From positions 62,001 to 126,000 of the forward strand of contig NZ_WURB01000006.1 in the NCBI RefSeq assembly GCF_009830105.1: DNA of 64,000 nucleotides. Direction: 5' to 3'. The stretch comes from Microvirga makkahensis. Its GTDB lineage: Bacteria > Pseudomonadota > Alphaproteobacteria > Rhizobiales > Beijerinckiaceae. Within the stretch, counting starts at the first letter, position 1, and every line of letters begins with the position of its first letter. The translations under genes were made by a program, and so were the position numbers. The notes under the pieces are model-generated. The model worked only from the letters and a program-made list of their open reading frames with translations. It was not told the DNA's origin and searched no databases. Shown here piece by piece: positions 36,244-43,251 of this stretch.

Positions 36244-36875
36244 GTCTGTTCCTCTTGCTTTCCTAGGTCCTCTTGATTGCTTCTCCCGTGTCGGAGCGCG
36301 TCTAGAAGCGTGCTGATGGCCCAGGACACGGCTTCGCCAGCCTCCTGGCCGTCGAGATTCCAATAGTCTTTGAGCGTGTGCCAAGCGGGCGCACTGTAGA
36401 GGAGCTGGATCACGGCAACCGCTTGCTTCGCCCGCAAGGGGTCCAGGCCCTGCGTGACGTCGGCAAGACTTCTGCGGAAGGCGGCCTGCCGCTCCGGGTT
36501 GGCACGCAAGCGCATCTCGCGGCCAGAACGGGAAGTCAGTGCCGCGCGGATTAGTCCCTCGTGACGGTCGAAGCCGGCGAAGGTCTCGGGTGGCATGGCG
36601 ACCAGGTCTGCCTCTGTCTCCGGCCATGTCCGCAAAGCAACCTGTTGGTTGGTCCAGGCCCAAAACGCCTCAAGTAGTGTGTCCTTGTTAGTGAAGTGTC
36701 GGAAGACCGTGCGTCGCTGGACACCAGCTTCTTCGGCGATGGCGTCGAAGGAGAGAGCTTCTTCCGGGGCAGTCTCGAACAGCCGGGCAACCGCGGCGAG
36801 GATGCGCTGGCGGGTTTCCTCCGCCTGGGCCTGTCGTAAGGGGCTCTCGTACTTCCGTGCTGTCTGCGAATTCAT
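36240..36875 (-). CDS. TetR-family repressor
   Basis: A 211-residue regulator. The N-terminal HTH at about residues 18-65 contains 'ILAAVARLFETAPEEALSFDAIAEEAGVQRRTVFRHFTNKDTLLEAFW'. An all-helical ligand domain follows. I chose the ATG at 36875 because the operator-like palindrome covers it and the frame upstream has no family support. It is coupled to the cupin gene by an ATGA overlap. A repressor in front of its own target, with an operator over its start codon, implies autoregulation. The ligand is unknown. Confidence 0.87.
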   Translation of the reverse strand: MNSQTARKYESPLRQAQAEETRQRILAAVARLFETAPEEALSFDAIAEEAGVQRRTVFRHFTNKDTLLEAFWAWTNQQVALRTWPETEADLVAMPPETFAGFDRHEGLIRAALTSRSGREMRLRANPERQAAFRRSLADVTQGLDPLRAKQAVAVIQLLYSAPAWHTLKDYWNLDGQEAGEAVSWAISTLLDALRHGRSNQEDLGKQEEQT

Positions 36876-36892
36876 GTCACTACCTGTGACAT
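36874..36892. promoter_or_regulatory. Palindromic operator candidate for the TetR regulator
   Basis: ATGTCAC and GTGACAT form perfect 7-base arms around a 5-base centre (TACCT). The left arm overlaps the TetR start codon. Size and symmetry fit a TetR dimer site. Confidence 0.6.
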
Positions 36893-37321
36893 CAAATTGC
36901 GCGGCTGTCAATCCGCTGCCCCCGAGGAGCGAAGACGTGATGTCTCTGGCCCCTTCAGGAAGCCTCTCCACGAAAATCAGAGCGGAACAGGTGCGGTCCT
37001 GGTCGCGAGCAAAGACCAGACTGCTGAGGGAGTTCATCGGCGACAGAATACCGGAGCGTTAAAATTCTGAAGTTCTCACTCGTGCCGGTCGCGGTGGTCC
37101 GCCCGGCATGGCCAGCTACGATCACTGGCCGAGCGTCGGCGAAGTCATCACAAGGGCCTAAGGGGGCTCCGCAAGCAAGCACGCGGCGAGCGGGGTCGTT
37201 CCCGTGATCGGGTTGCTGCGTTCTTTACGACGATCGTATCCCGGCCGGGCCGGCCGGGCTCGGGCGCCGCCACCGGGATGCGTGGCGTCGGTTGTCTCGA
37301 ACAGGGGGAGGGCCTAGGATC
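36893..37321. other. 430-base region without a convincing gene
   Basis: Between the TetR operator and the HugZ-like gene I find no ORF with good codon use. A plus-strand frame ending at about 37161 reads 'GMASYDHWPSVGEVITRA' before a stop. It might be the tail of a lost gene from the integrated element, but it has no start and no recognisable family. Confidence 0.5.
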
Positions 37322-38086
37322 ATGAACATGACGGAAAAAGACCCGACCCTGCCGGTGGACGACGAGGCGCGGCTTCTGGCCAAGAGGCTGATGCGCACCG
37401 CCCGCTCGGGCGCGCTCGCCACCATTGGCGCCGACGAGGGCATGCCCTTCGCCAGCCTGGTGGCGGTGGGCACCGACATCGACGGCTCGCCGGTGATCCT
37501 CACCTCGCAACTGTCGGTTCATACCCGTCTGCTCGCGGACGATTCGCGCTGCTCGCTTCTGCTTTCCGCCCTCGGCAAGGGCGATCCGCTGGCCCATCCG
37601 CGCCTCACCCTTCTCGCTCGTGCCGAGAGGCTGGAGCCCGGTTCGGACGAGGCGCGACGGGTTCGCCGCCGCTATCTCCTGCAGCATCCCAAATCCGCGC
37701 TCTACGTGGATTTCCCCGACTTCGCCTTTTGGCGGCTGAACATTGCCTCGGGCAGCCTCAACGGCGGTTTCGGCCGCGCCTACCGCATGTCCCGTGAAGA
37801 TCTGCTGACCGACATGTCCGCCTTCTCCGATTTCGCGGAGATGGAAGCGGGAGCCGTGGAGCACATGAACGAGGATCATGGAGACGCGGTGGCGCTCTAT
37901 GCGACGAACCTCTGCGGCGGGCGCGAGGGCGCGTGGCGGCTGATCGGGATCGATCCGGAAGGTCTGCAGCTGGCGCTCGGCGACGAGCTGCTGCGGCTCT
38001 CCTTTGCCCCGCCCCTGCGAGGGCCGGAGGAGCTGCGCCCCAGGCTCGTCGATCTCGCCAGGGAGGCGCGGGCCCGCAGCGGCTGA
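37322..38086 (+). CDS. HugZ-like pyridoxamine 5'-phosphate oxidase-related protein
   Basis: A 254-residue protein. A split-barrel FMN-binding-like domain spans about residues 15-150 ('ALATIGADEGMPFASLVAVGTDIDGSPVILTSQLSVHT' and 'CSLLLSALGKGDPLAHPRLTLLARAE'). A DUF2470 domain follows, with 'FAEMEAGAVEHMNEDHGDAVALYA'. This two-domain build is that of HugZ/HutZ heme-utilisation proteins and of plant heme-degradation regulators. Heme binding is plausible, and the 'MNEDHGDA' histidine is the likely ligand by analogy. The ATG at 37322 has AGGA close upstream. The start of the BrkB gene follows about 100 bases after the stop. Confidence 0.85.
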   Translation: MNMTEKDPTLPVDDEARLLAKRLMRTARSGALATIGADEGMPFASLVAVGTDIDGSPVILTSQLSVHTRLLADDSRCSLLLSALGKGDPLAHPRLTLLARAERLEPGSDEARRVRRRYLLQHPKSALYVDFPDFAFWRLNIASGSLNGGFGRAYRMSREDLLTDMSAFSDFAEMEAGAVEHMNEDHGDAVALYATNLCGGREGAWRLIGIDPEGLQLALGDELLRLSFAPPLRGPEELRPRLVDLAREARARSG

Positions 38087-38192
38087 GGCGGCACGCGGCG
38101 TCTCGGCCCTTGCCATCCGGTCCGCCGGATTGCGACAAAGAATCGGGATCGCGCGGGACAGCCCGGCCGGTCCGCCGAGCCTCGGATCCTCC

Positions 38193-39107
38193 ATGCGCGC
38201 CATGCCCCTTGCCGTCCTGTCCACCCGCATCCGCCCCTTCCTTGCGGCCCTTTCCGACGCGTGGGTGAGCTTTGGGCGCAACGACGGCCTGGCCATGGCG
38301 AGCCACGTGGCACTCTCTCTCGTCATCGCCCTGTTCCCGTTCCTCGTCTGTGTGGCGGCCCTGGCGGCCTTTCTCGGCGCGGGGCGCATCTCCACGCATA
38401 TCGTCCACCTGCTCTTCGATGTCTGGCCCGAGGGCGTGGCGGGGCCGCTGGCGAGAGAGGCTGACAGGGTCCTCGTGCCCAAGCGCAACGTGCTGACGAT
38501 CTCCGTCATCATCACCCTGCTGGTGGCGACGAACGGCGTGGAGAGCCTGCGGGTGGCTCTCTGCCGCGCTTACGGGACCGCGCGGTCGAGGCCCTGGTGG
38601 CGGGCGCGGCTCATCGGCATCGGCTTCGTGGTGGGAGGCGCGGGCGCGCTGGTGGCGGCGTCCGTTCTCGTGGTGCTGTGGCCCTCGATCTGGCGCGCCG
38701 CCGGATTCTATGTGACGGATCTGAAATCCGTGCGCCTGACCTATGATCTGGTGCGTTATGCGCTGGCTTCCATCGTTCTCGTCGCCGGCCTGACGGCCGC
38801 GCACCTCTGGCTCGTGGATACGCGCGCCCCCTTGCGGGACATCGCGCCCGGCATCGCGGCGACGCTGGTGCTGTGGCTTGCGGGCGCGACGCTCTACGGC
38901 GAGTTCCTGGCCCGTGTCACCCACATGAAGGCGACCTATGCGGGCCTCGCCGGCTTCCTGACGGCCCTGATCTTCCTGCAGATCTCGGCGGCGATCTTCA
39001 TCTTCGGCGCGGAGCTCAATGCCGCTCTTCGCAGCCGCAGGAGGGTCCCGGGCGAGCAGGTGCCGCCGGCCATCGTAGCCGAGCGGGCCGCCCTGCAGCA
39101 GGCCTGA
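38193..39107 (+). CDS. YihY/BrkB-family membrane protein
   Basis: A 304-residue protein with about six transmembrane helices. The family motif appears in 'FGRNDGLAMASHVALSLVIALFPFLVCVAALAAFLG', the conserved core is 'YGEFLARVTHMKATYAGLAGFLTALIFLQISAAIFIFGAELNAAL', and a short cytoplasmic tail follows. BrkB was named for serum resistance in Bordetella, but most homologues have no known role. The ATG at 38193 is chosen as the first in-frame ATG with a sensible N-terminus; the frame upstream overlaps the HugZ-like gene. The stop is 1 base from the convergent small ORF. Confidence 0.85.
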   Translation: MRAMPLAVLSTRIRPFLAALSDAWVSFGRNDGLAMASHVALSLVIALFPFLVCVAALAAFLGAGRISTHIVHLLFDVWPEGVAGPLAREADRVLVPKRNVLTISVIITLLVATNGVESLRVALCRAYGTARSRPWWRARLIGIGFVVGGAGALVAASVLVVLWPSIWRAAGFYVTDLKSVRLTYDLVRYALASIVLVAGLTAAHLWLVDTRAPLRDIAPGIAATLVLWLAGATLYGEFLARVTHMKATYAGLAGFLTALIFLQISAAIFIFGAELNAALRSRRRVPGEQVPPAIVAERAALQQA

Positions 39108-39275
39108 TCAGGAGCTCACGCCTTCCTCGCGATTCCTCTCGCAGTCCCGCTTCGGGGCCGCCTGCGGCGATTGCTGTTGGTGCTGGGCGCGGATGACGGC
39201 ATCCGAAGCCCGAGGCGCAATCGAGGGGGCGGCGGCAAGGACCGTCAGGACGGCGAGGGGAAGTGCGTGGAGCAT
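39108..39275 (-). CDS. Small putative secreted protein
   Basis: A 55-residue frame starting ATG at 39275 with AAGGA about 10 bases upstream. Residues 1-25 ('MLHALPLAVLTVLAAAPSIA') look like a signal peptide. The rest is polar with a Gln-rich patch ('RAQHQQQSPQAAPKRDC') and one cysteine. An ATG at 39293 adds six residues. It converges on the BrkB gene, with no untranslated space between the stops. There is no recognised family, so it could also be chance. Confidence 0.45.
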   Translation of the reverse strand: MLHALPLAVLTVLAAAPSIAPRASDAVIRAQHQQQSPQAAPKRDCERNREEGVSS

Positions 39276-39400
39276 GATCCGTCGTTCCTTCATGGAGCTG
39301 TGATGAGACTAGCGCATCGGGCCCAAAAAATGGATTCGTTTTCACGGACGCGGCTCTTCAGGTCCGATGCTCCAACACCGAAACTGCGCTCGCGCACCCT

Positions 39401-39430
39401 CTTGAAAAACAGAGCCGGCGCTCTTAACAT
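39401..39430 (+). promoter_or_regulatory. RpoH-type promoter candidate of hsp20
   Basis: CTTGAAA (39401-39407) matches the alphaproteobacterial sigma-32 -35 element. A CTTAACAT sequence (39423-39430) lies about 15 bases further on, close to a -10. It lies directly ahead of the thermometer leader. Confidence 0.5.
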
Positions 39431-39433
39431 CAT

Positions 39434-39524
39434 GATTGCCAAGGCCTTTAAAGGCTTGGCCTTACGGGCGCCGGCAGGTGTCCGGCACCCTTATGGTTAC
39501 GTTGCTCACGTGGAGGATGTAGCT
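39434..39524 (+). ncRNA. ROSE-type RNA thermometer in the hsp20 leader
   Basis: The leader has three successive hairpins. The first pairs GCCAAG-CCTTT with AAAGG-CTTGGC (one bulged G, 39438-39460). The second pairs GCCGG with CCGGC (about 39470-39485). In the last, CGTTGCTC faces GGAGGATG, hiding the ribosome binding site. The TTGCT word opposite AGGA, the non-canonical pairs and the location before an Hsp20 gene are the diagnostic traits of ROSE elements, which melt on heating. Confidence 0.8.
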
Positions 39525-39992
39525 ATGAGATCGGCTTTTGACTTTTCCCCCCTTTACCGTTCCACGGTCGGGTTCGACCGGCTGTTCGATCTGCTCGACC
39601 AGTCCTCGCAGATCGATTCCATGACCAACTGGCCGCCCTACAATATCGAGAAGGCGGGCGAGGACCAGTATGTCATCACCATGGCCGTCGCCGGCTTCTC
39701 GACCGATGAGATCGAGATCACCCAGAAAGAGAACCAGCTCCTCATCGCAGGCCAGAAGAAGGTTTCCGAAGAGGGCAGGCAATATCTGCATCGCGGCATC
39801 GCGACCCGCGCCTTCAGGCAGACCTTCAATCTCGCCGACCATGTGAAGGTCACCGGCGCCAGCCTCGAGAACGGACTGCTGACGATCGAGCTGAAGCGCG
39901 AGGTGCCCGAGGCCCTGAAGCCCCGCCGGATCGAGATCGCGACCGGCGACAAGGCCCAGCCGCAGCAGATCGAGCACAGCAAGGCCGCTTAA
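39525..39992 (+). CDS. Small heat shock protein Hsp20 (IbpA-like), thermometer-controlled
   Basis: A 155-residue alpha-crystallin chaperone. The N-terminal arm is 'FDFSPLYRSTVGFDRLFDLLDQ'. The alpha-crystallin domain spans residues 37-130 ('YVITMAVAGFSTDEIEITQKENQLLIAGQK' ... 'SLENGLLTIELKREVPE'). The C-terminal I-x-I anchor is IEI at residues 136-138. It holds unfolding proteins during heat stress. The ATG at 39525 is preceded by GGAGGA, which is sequestered by the ROSE leader. It is followed, after a hairpin, by a second Hsp20 gene. Confidence 0.93.
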   Translation: MRSAFDFSPLYRSTVGFDRLFDLLDQSSQIDSMTNWPPYNIEKAGEDQYVITMAVAGFSTDEIEITQKENQLLIAGQKKVSEEGRQYLHRGIATRAFRQTFNLADHVKVTGASLENGLLTIELKREVPEALKPRRIEIATGDKAQPQQIEHSKAA

Positions 39993-40012
39993 CGCCGCGA
40001 TCCTCGCCGATC

Positions 40013-40041
40013 TCGGTGCCGGACGCTGACGCCGGCACCGA
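40013..40041 (+). promoter_or_regulatory. Intergenic hairpin between the two hsp20 genes
   Basis: TCGGTGCCGG pairs perfectly with CCGGCACCGA (10 bp, 9-base loop). No U-run follows, so it is more likely an mRNA stabiliser or processing site than a terminator. It would separate two differently controlled chaperone messages. Confidence 0.55.
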
Positions 40042-40074
40042 ACGACGGCGCATGAGTGAAAGGAGGAAGGAAGC

Positions 40075-40608
40075 ATGAATATGCGCGATCTCATTCCATG
40101 GGGTCGCAACTCGCAGACGACCCCGAGCCGCTATCGCGAGGAAGGCGATCCCTTCATGACGCTTCATCGCGAGATGAACCGGCTCTTCGACGACGTCTTT
40201 CGTACGTTCGACATGGCCCCGTTCGGCTCCCTCGGCGGCACGGGGCACAGCACGGGACGCGTGGGCGGATGGCCGCATGTGGAAGTCGTCGAAACCGACG
40301 GAGATATCCGCGTCTCGGCGGAACTGCCGGGCATCGAGGAGAAGGATGTCGAGGTGCTGATGGGCGACGGCGTTCTCACCATCCGCGGCGAGAAGAAATC
40401 CGAGATCGAGGACAAGGACCACGCCTTCAGCGAGCGGTACTACGGCCGCTTTGAGCGCCGCATCCCGCTCGCTTGGGATGTCGAGGACGACAAGGTCGAT
40501 GCCTCGTTCAAGAACGGTGTGCTCACCGTCACCATGCCGAAATCGGCGCAGGGCCGGTCGAACGTCAAGCGGATCGCCGTCAACAGCGGGGATACGACCA
40601 AGCATTGA
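40075..40608 (+). CDS. Second small heat shock protein Hsp20
   Basis: A 177-residue Hsp20 of the class with a longer N-terminal arm ('NRLFDDVFRTFDMAPFGSLGGTGHSTGR'). The alpha-crystallin domain spans residues 66-155 ('VEVVETDGDIRVSAELPGIEEKDVEVLMGDGVLTIRGEKK' and 'ASFKNGVLTVTMPKSAQGRS'). The C-terminal I-x-I is degenerate (IAV at about residues 167-169). It has a strong AAAGGAGGAAGGAAG before its ATG and no ROSE leader, so it is not under the same thermal RNA switch. It is probably co-oligomeric or complementary with the upstream Hsp20. Confidence 0.93.
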   Translation: MNMRDLIPWGRNSQTTPSRYREEGDPFMTLHREMNRLFDDVFRTFDMAPFGSLGGTGHSTGRVGGWPHVEVVETDGDIRVSAELPGIEEKDVEVLMGDGVLTIRGEKKSEIEDKDHAFSERYYGRFERRIPLAWDVEDDKVDASFKNGVLTVTMPKSAQGRSNVKRIAVNSGDTTKH

Positions 40609-40683
40609 TCTTCAGGTCGCTTCGTATGGCGGGGCACCCGGGCAGCCGGGTGCCCATGATGGGTCATGGAAGGAAGGGGAACG

Positions 40684-41181
40684 ATGATTCAACCGACCAC
40701 AATCGATCATCGCGCCGGCGCCCCTCGGGCCGGCGAGTTCATGCCCGGGCTCTGCGCATCGCAGGTCCCCCGGCCGTCTCTCACGGAGGCTCTGGTGGAT
40801 CCCGGAAGCGCCTTCGACGATCCCGGCGAGGTGACGGGGCATCCCTGGTTCACCCGCGAGGAGAAGCGCACGATCCTGCTCTCCTGGGCGCGGGACGAGC
40901 TTCTGCTCGAGCAGGTGGCGCGCAGGTCCCTGCCAGAGCTTCGGCCGAGATCGCGGATCGATGCCGTGATCGCGGCGCTCTCGCGGTACGATCCCACGGC
41001 TGCCACCGAGTATCGCAGGGCCGCGGCCTCGATCCGAGCGCCGCAACCGGACGGAGCTTTGACCGCAGGGATCGCGGGCAGGGATCGTGGATGGTCCGGA
41101 AACGCGAAACGCCCCTGGGTCGCGGGGGATTCGAAGGATTCGAGGAGGAACGCAGCATGCATGAGCTCAGCATCGGCATAG
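40684..41181 (+). CDS. Hypothetical protein sharing a domain with the following gene
   Basis: A 165-residue protein of unknown function. Residues 37-79 contain 'LVDPGSAFDDPGEVTGHP' and 'EEKRTILLSWARDELLLEQV', a helical segment that also appears in the second half of the next protein (residues 156-198). The region after residue 110 is low-complexity. ATG at 40684 has GAAGGGGAAC upstream. It overlaps the next gene by 25 bases in another frame, so the two are probably co-expressed. There is no membrane segment or signal. I call the shared segment a domain only because of this internal match. Confidence 0.7.
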   Translation: MIQPTTIDHRAGAPRAGEFMPGLCASQVPRPSLTEALVDPGSAFDDPGEVTGHPWFTREEKRTILLSWARDELLLEQVARRSLPELRPRSRIDAVIAALSRYDPTAATEYRRAAASIRAPQPDGALTAGIAGRDRGWSGNAKRPWVAGDSKDSRRNAACMSSASA

Positions 41182-41900
41182 GCCACAACCAGCCGCCACC
41201 GTCAGGCCTCGTCCGCGGGCAGCCCTGGCCCGAGGATGCGCAGGCCGTGATCAGCCGCCGGAAGCCGTCCGTGACGACCTCGGGAAGGGCCGACATGAGA
41301 GGGTGGGTTCTGCGCTTCGAGCGGCGCAGCCCGCAAACGACCGAGCCGCTGATGGGGTGGATTGCCGGCGACGATCCGCTCGCGCAGGTCGAGCTGACCT
41401 TCGAAACCCGCGAGCAGGCCGTCGCCTACGCGGACCGGGAGGGTTTGGCCTGTCGCGTCGAGGGCGAGACGGGCTTTCCTGACAAGAGCGGAGCCGCATC
41501 CCGCCCGAGGCGGGAGCGAGACGCCGTGGAAAGCGCCATGAGCGGCATCGTGCGGCTGTCCCTGCTGCAGAACCGCTACGGCCGCTGCGACACGCCGGTC
41601 ATGCCGGAGCTGGACCGGGCCTTCGTCAATCCGGCCTCCGTCTTCGGCTCTCCCGACGACGTTCTGCGTCACCCGCTGCTGACCCTCGACTGCAAGCGCG
41701 AGATCCTGTGGCGCTGGGCCTGGGACGAGTACCTGCTCGACTTGGCCGATACGGACGGAATGCCCGAAGGCCAGCCCTCGCGCTTGCCCGAGGTGAGGGC
41801 GGCCCTGCGGTGTCTGGATGCCGAGTGGAGCCCGGATCCCGCTGCGCCCGCGGCGTTCGTCGTCTCGTATGTGCGGGACGGCCGGCGTCTCGCAGCATGA
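41157..41900 (+). CDS. NDUFS4-like (ETC complex I 18-kDa) domain fused to the island's unknown domain
   Basis: A 247-residue protein. Residues 45-102 ('MRGWVLRFERRSPQTTEPLMGW' ... 'VELTFETREQAVAYADREGLACRV') match the NDUFS4/ETC complex I subunit fold. Residues 156-198 ('FVNPASVFGSPDDVLRHP' ... 'KREILWRWAWDEYLLDLA') repeat the segment found in the previous gene. ATG at 41157 has GAGGAGGAAC upstream. There is no stop between the two halves, so it is a true fusion in this strain. NDUFS4 is normally an accessory subunit of respiratory complex I, and a free-standing copy in a heat-shock region suggests a redox or stress role. Confidence 0.72.
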   Translation: MHELSIGIGHNQPPPSGLVRGQPWPEDAQAVISRRKPSVTTSGRADMRGWVLRFERRSPQTTEPLMGWIAGDDPLAQVELTFETREQAVAYADREGLACRVEGETGFPDKSGAASRPRRERDAVESAMSGIVRLSLLQNRYGRCDTPVMPELDRAFVNPASVFGSPDDVLRHPLLTLDCKREILWRWAWDEYLLDLADTDGMPEGQPSRLPEVRAALRCLDAEWSPDPAAPAAFVVSYVRDGRRLAA

Positions 41901-41915
41901 GGAATGGAGCGTACC

Positions 41916-42251
41916 ATGGCACGGATCACGACATGCGACTGCGAGCGGTTCGTGCCGAACCGGTTCGAACTGGTGCTGCTCGCGGCCGAGCGGGCGCACC
42001 GGCTGGCGGCCGGCGCGGAGCCGCTGATCGCACGGGGTCAGGAGCCTGTGACGCTTCTCGCGCTCCGCGAGATCGCCTCGGGCCGGATCGAGCTCGATCG
42101 TCTGCGGGATGAACTGATCGGGCGCGTCTCGCGGAGCGACCACGACATGCCTTTCGGCGGGCCGTCATCCGGATGGCTCGCACCGGGTTCCTGGACGGAC
42201 GGGAGCCGCGAGGGCCCGTCCGGCGGGAAGGCACCCGAGAGGGTGCATTGA
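41916..42251 (+). CDS. Divergent second RNA polymerase omega subunit (RpoZ-like)
   Basis: A 111-residue protein. The first 75 residues align with alphaproteobacterial omega: it begins 'MARITTCDCERFVPNRFELV', keeps NRFELVLLA (residues 15-23) and LALREIA (48-54), then 'DELIGRV'. A 35-residue tail rich in Gly, Ser and Pro follows. Omega stabilises the beta' subunit and affects promoter choice through (p)ppGpp. The housekeeping rpoZ normally lies elsewhere (with spoT/recO in this order), so this looks like a paralogue. ATG at 41916 has GGAG upstream. It lies between an NDUFS4 fusion and a membrane protein in the stress island. Confidence 0.8.
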   Translation: MARITTCDCERFVPNRFELVLLAAERAHRLAAGAEPLIARGQEPVTLLALREIASGRIELDRLRDELIGRVSRSDHDMPFGGPSSGWLAPGSWTDGSREGPSGGKAPERVH

Positions 42252-42284
42252 TGAAACCTTCGCTTCCGGCAAGGGAGGTTGATC

Positions 42285-42647
42285 ATGCTGAAAGGAAGAA
42301 CCGAACTCACCGCCATCAACATCGTTAATGCCGTTCTGGCCGCATGTCTGTTCGTCTCTCCCTGGCTCTTCGGCTTCGGCGGAGAGCAGGCCGCGTCCTG
42401 GAACGCCTGGATCTGCGGTCTTGCAGTCGCCGTGCTGGCGCTCGCGGCCGTCCGGGAGCTGCATGAATGGGAGGAGTGGGGGAGCCTGGCTCTCGGCCTC
42501 TGGACGCTTGCGGCTCCCTGGATTCTGGGCTTCGCGGGCATCGCTGCCGCCCTCTGGGCACATGTCGGCATAGGCCTTGCGGTCGCCGTTCTGGCCGCCG
42601 TCGAGCTGTGGCTCCTCCGCGCGAATCCGCCGGCCCAAGCGGCGTGA
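42285..42647 (+). CDS. SPW-repeat membrane protein
   Basis: A 120-residue protein with four hydrophobic helices arranged as two repeats. Each carries the SPW-type motif, SPWLFGF at residues 25-31 and APWILGFA at 77-84. ATG at 42285 has AAGGGAGG upstream. The family is widespread and uncharacterised. It is probably an inner-membrane protein made under stress, judging by the island it lies in. It is convergent with the sigma factor gene, 52 bases away. Confidence 0.82.
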   Translation: MLKGRTELTAINIVNAVLAACLFVSPWLFGFGGEQAASWNAWICGLAVAVLALAAVRELHEWEEWGSLALGLWTLAAPWILGFAGIAAALWAHVGIGLAVAVLAAVELWLLRANPPAQAA

Positions 42648-42699
42648 ACGGATACCGGGCTTGGCGGCAGGCATGCCTGCCGCCAAGCTCCTCTCGGGT

Positions 42700-43251
42700 T
42701 CAGGCCGATGTGTGAACGAAGAGGGCCGCCTTGACGAGACGGTCGGGGCCCAGGTCGTCATGGGCGTCGAAGTTCATCAGTTCCGTCAGCCGTCGGCGCG
42801 CTCGATTGATGCGGCTCTTGATGGTGCCTATATTCGTGCCGCAGATCCGCGCCGCATCCTCATAGGTCAGCCCCTCCGCCGCCACGAGTAGGAGCGCCTC
42901 GCGCTGGTCGAGCGGGAGTTGCGCAAGGGCTTTCAGCATGTCCTCGAAATCGAGGCGCGATCCTTGATCGGGCATGACGGCCACCTTCTCGGCCCACGCG
43001 CCTTCCGGGTCCTCGATCTCGCGCTTTCTGCGGCGGACCTGGGTGAGAAAGTCGTTGCGAAGAATCGTGAAGAGCCAGGCCTGCATGCTGGTGCCGGGCT
43101 GAAATTTGTCGATATTGCTCAGGCCCTTCAGAAGGGCCCCCTGCACCAGATCGTCGGCGCGGTCCACATTGCCGCAGAGAGAAATTGCGAAGGCTCGCAG
43201 ATGGGGGATGGCGGCCAGCATCTGCTGCTTCAGGGGTGTCTCAGCCGCCAT
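42700..43251 (-). CDS. ECF sigma factor, EcfG-like
   Basis: A 183-residue sigma-70-family factor with regions 2 and 4 only. Region 2 includes 'LCGNVDRADDLVQGALLKGL' and 'QAWLFTILRNDFLTQVRRRKREIED'. Region 4 includes 'LPLDQREALLLVAAEGLTYEDAARICGTNIGTIKSRINRARRRL'. The residue pattern matches the ECF15/EcfG group that drives the general stress response of alphaproteobacteria. No nepR-like anti-sigma gene or phyR-like gene is adjacent, so it is probably an extra EcfG paralogue. The ATG at 43251 has AAGGG upstream. Confidence 0.85.
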   Translation of the reverse strand: MAAETPLKQQMLAAIPHLRAFAISLCGNVDRADDLVQGALLKGLSNIDKFQPGTSMQAWLFTILRNDFLTQVRRRKREIEDPEGAWAEKVAVMPDQGSRLDFEDMLKALAQLPLDQREALLLVAAEGLTYEDAARICGTNIGTIKSRINRARRRLTELMNFDAHDDLGPDRLVKAALFVHTSA

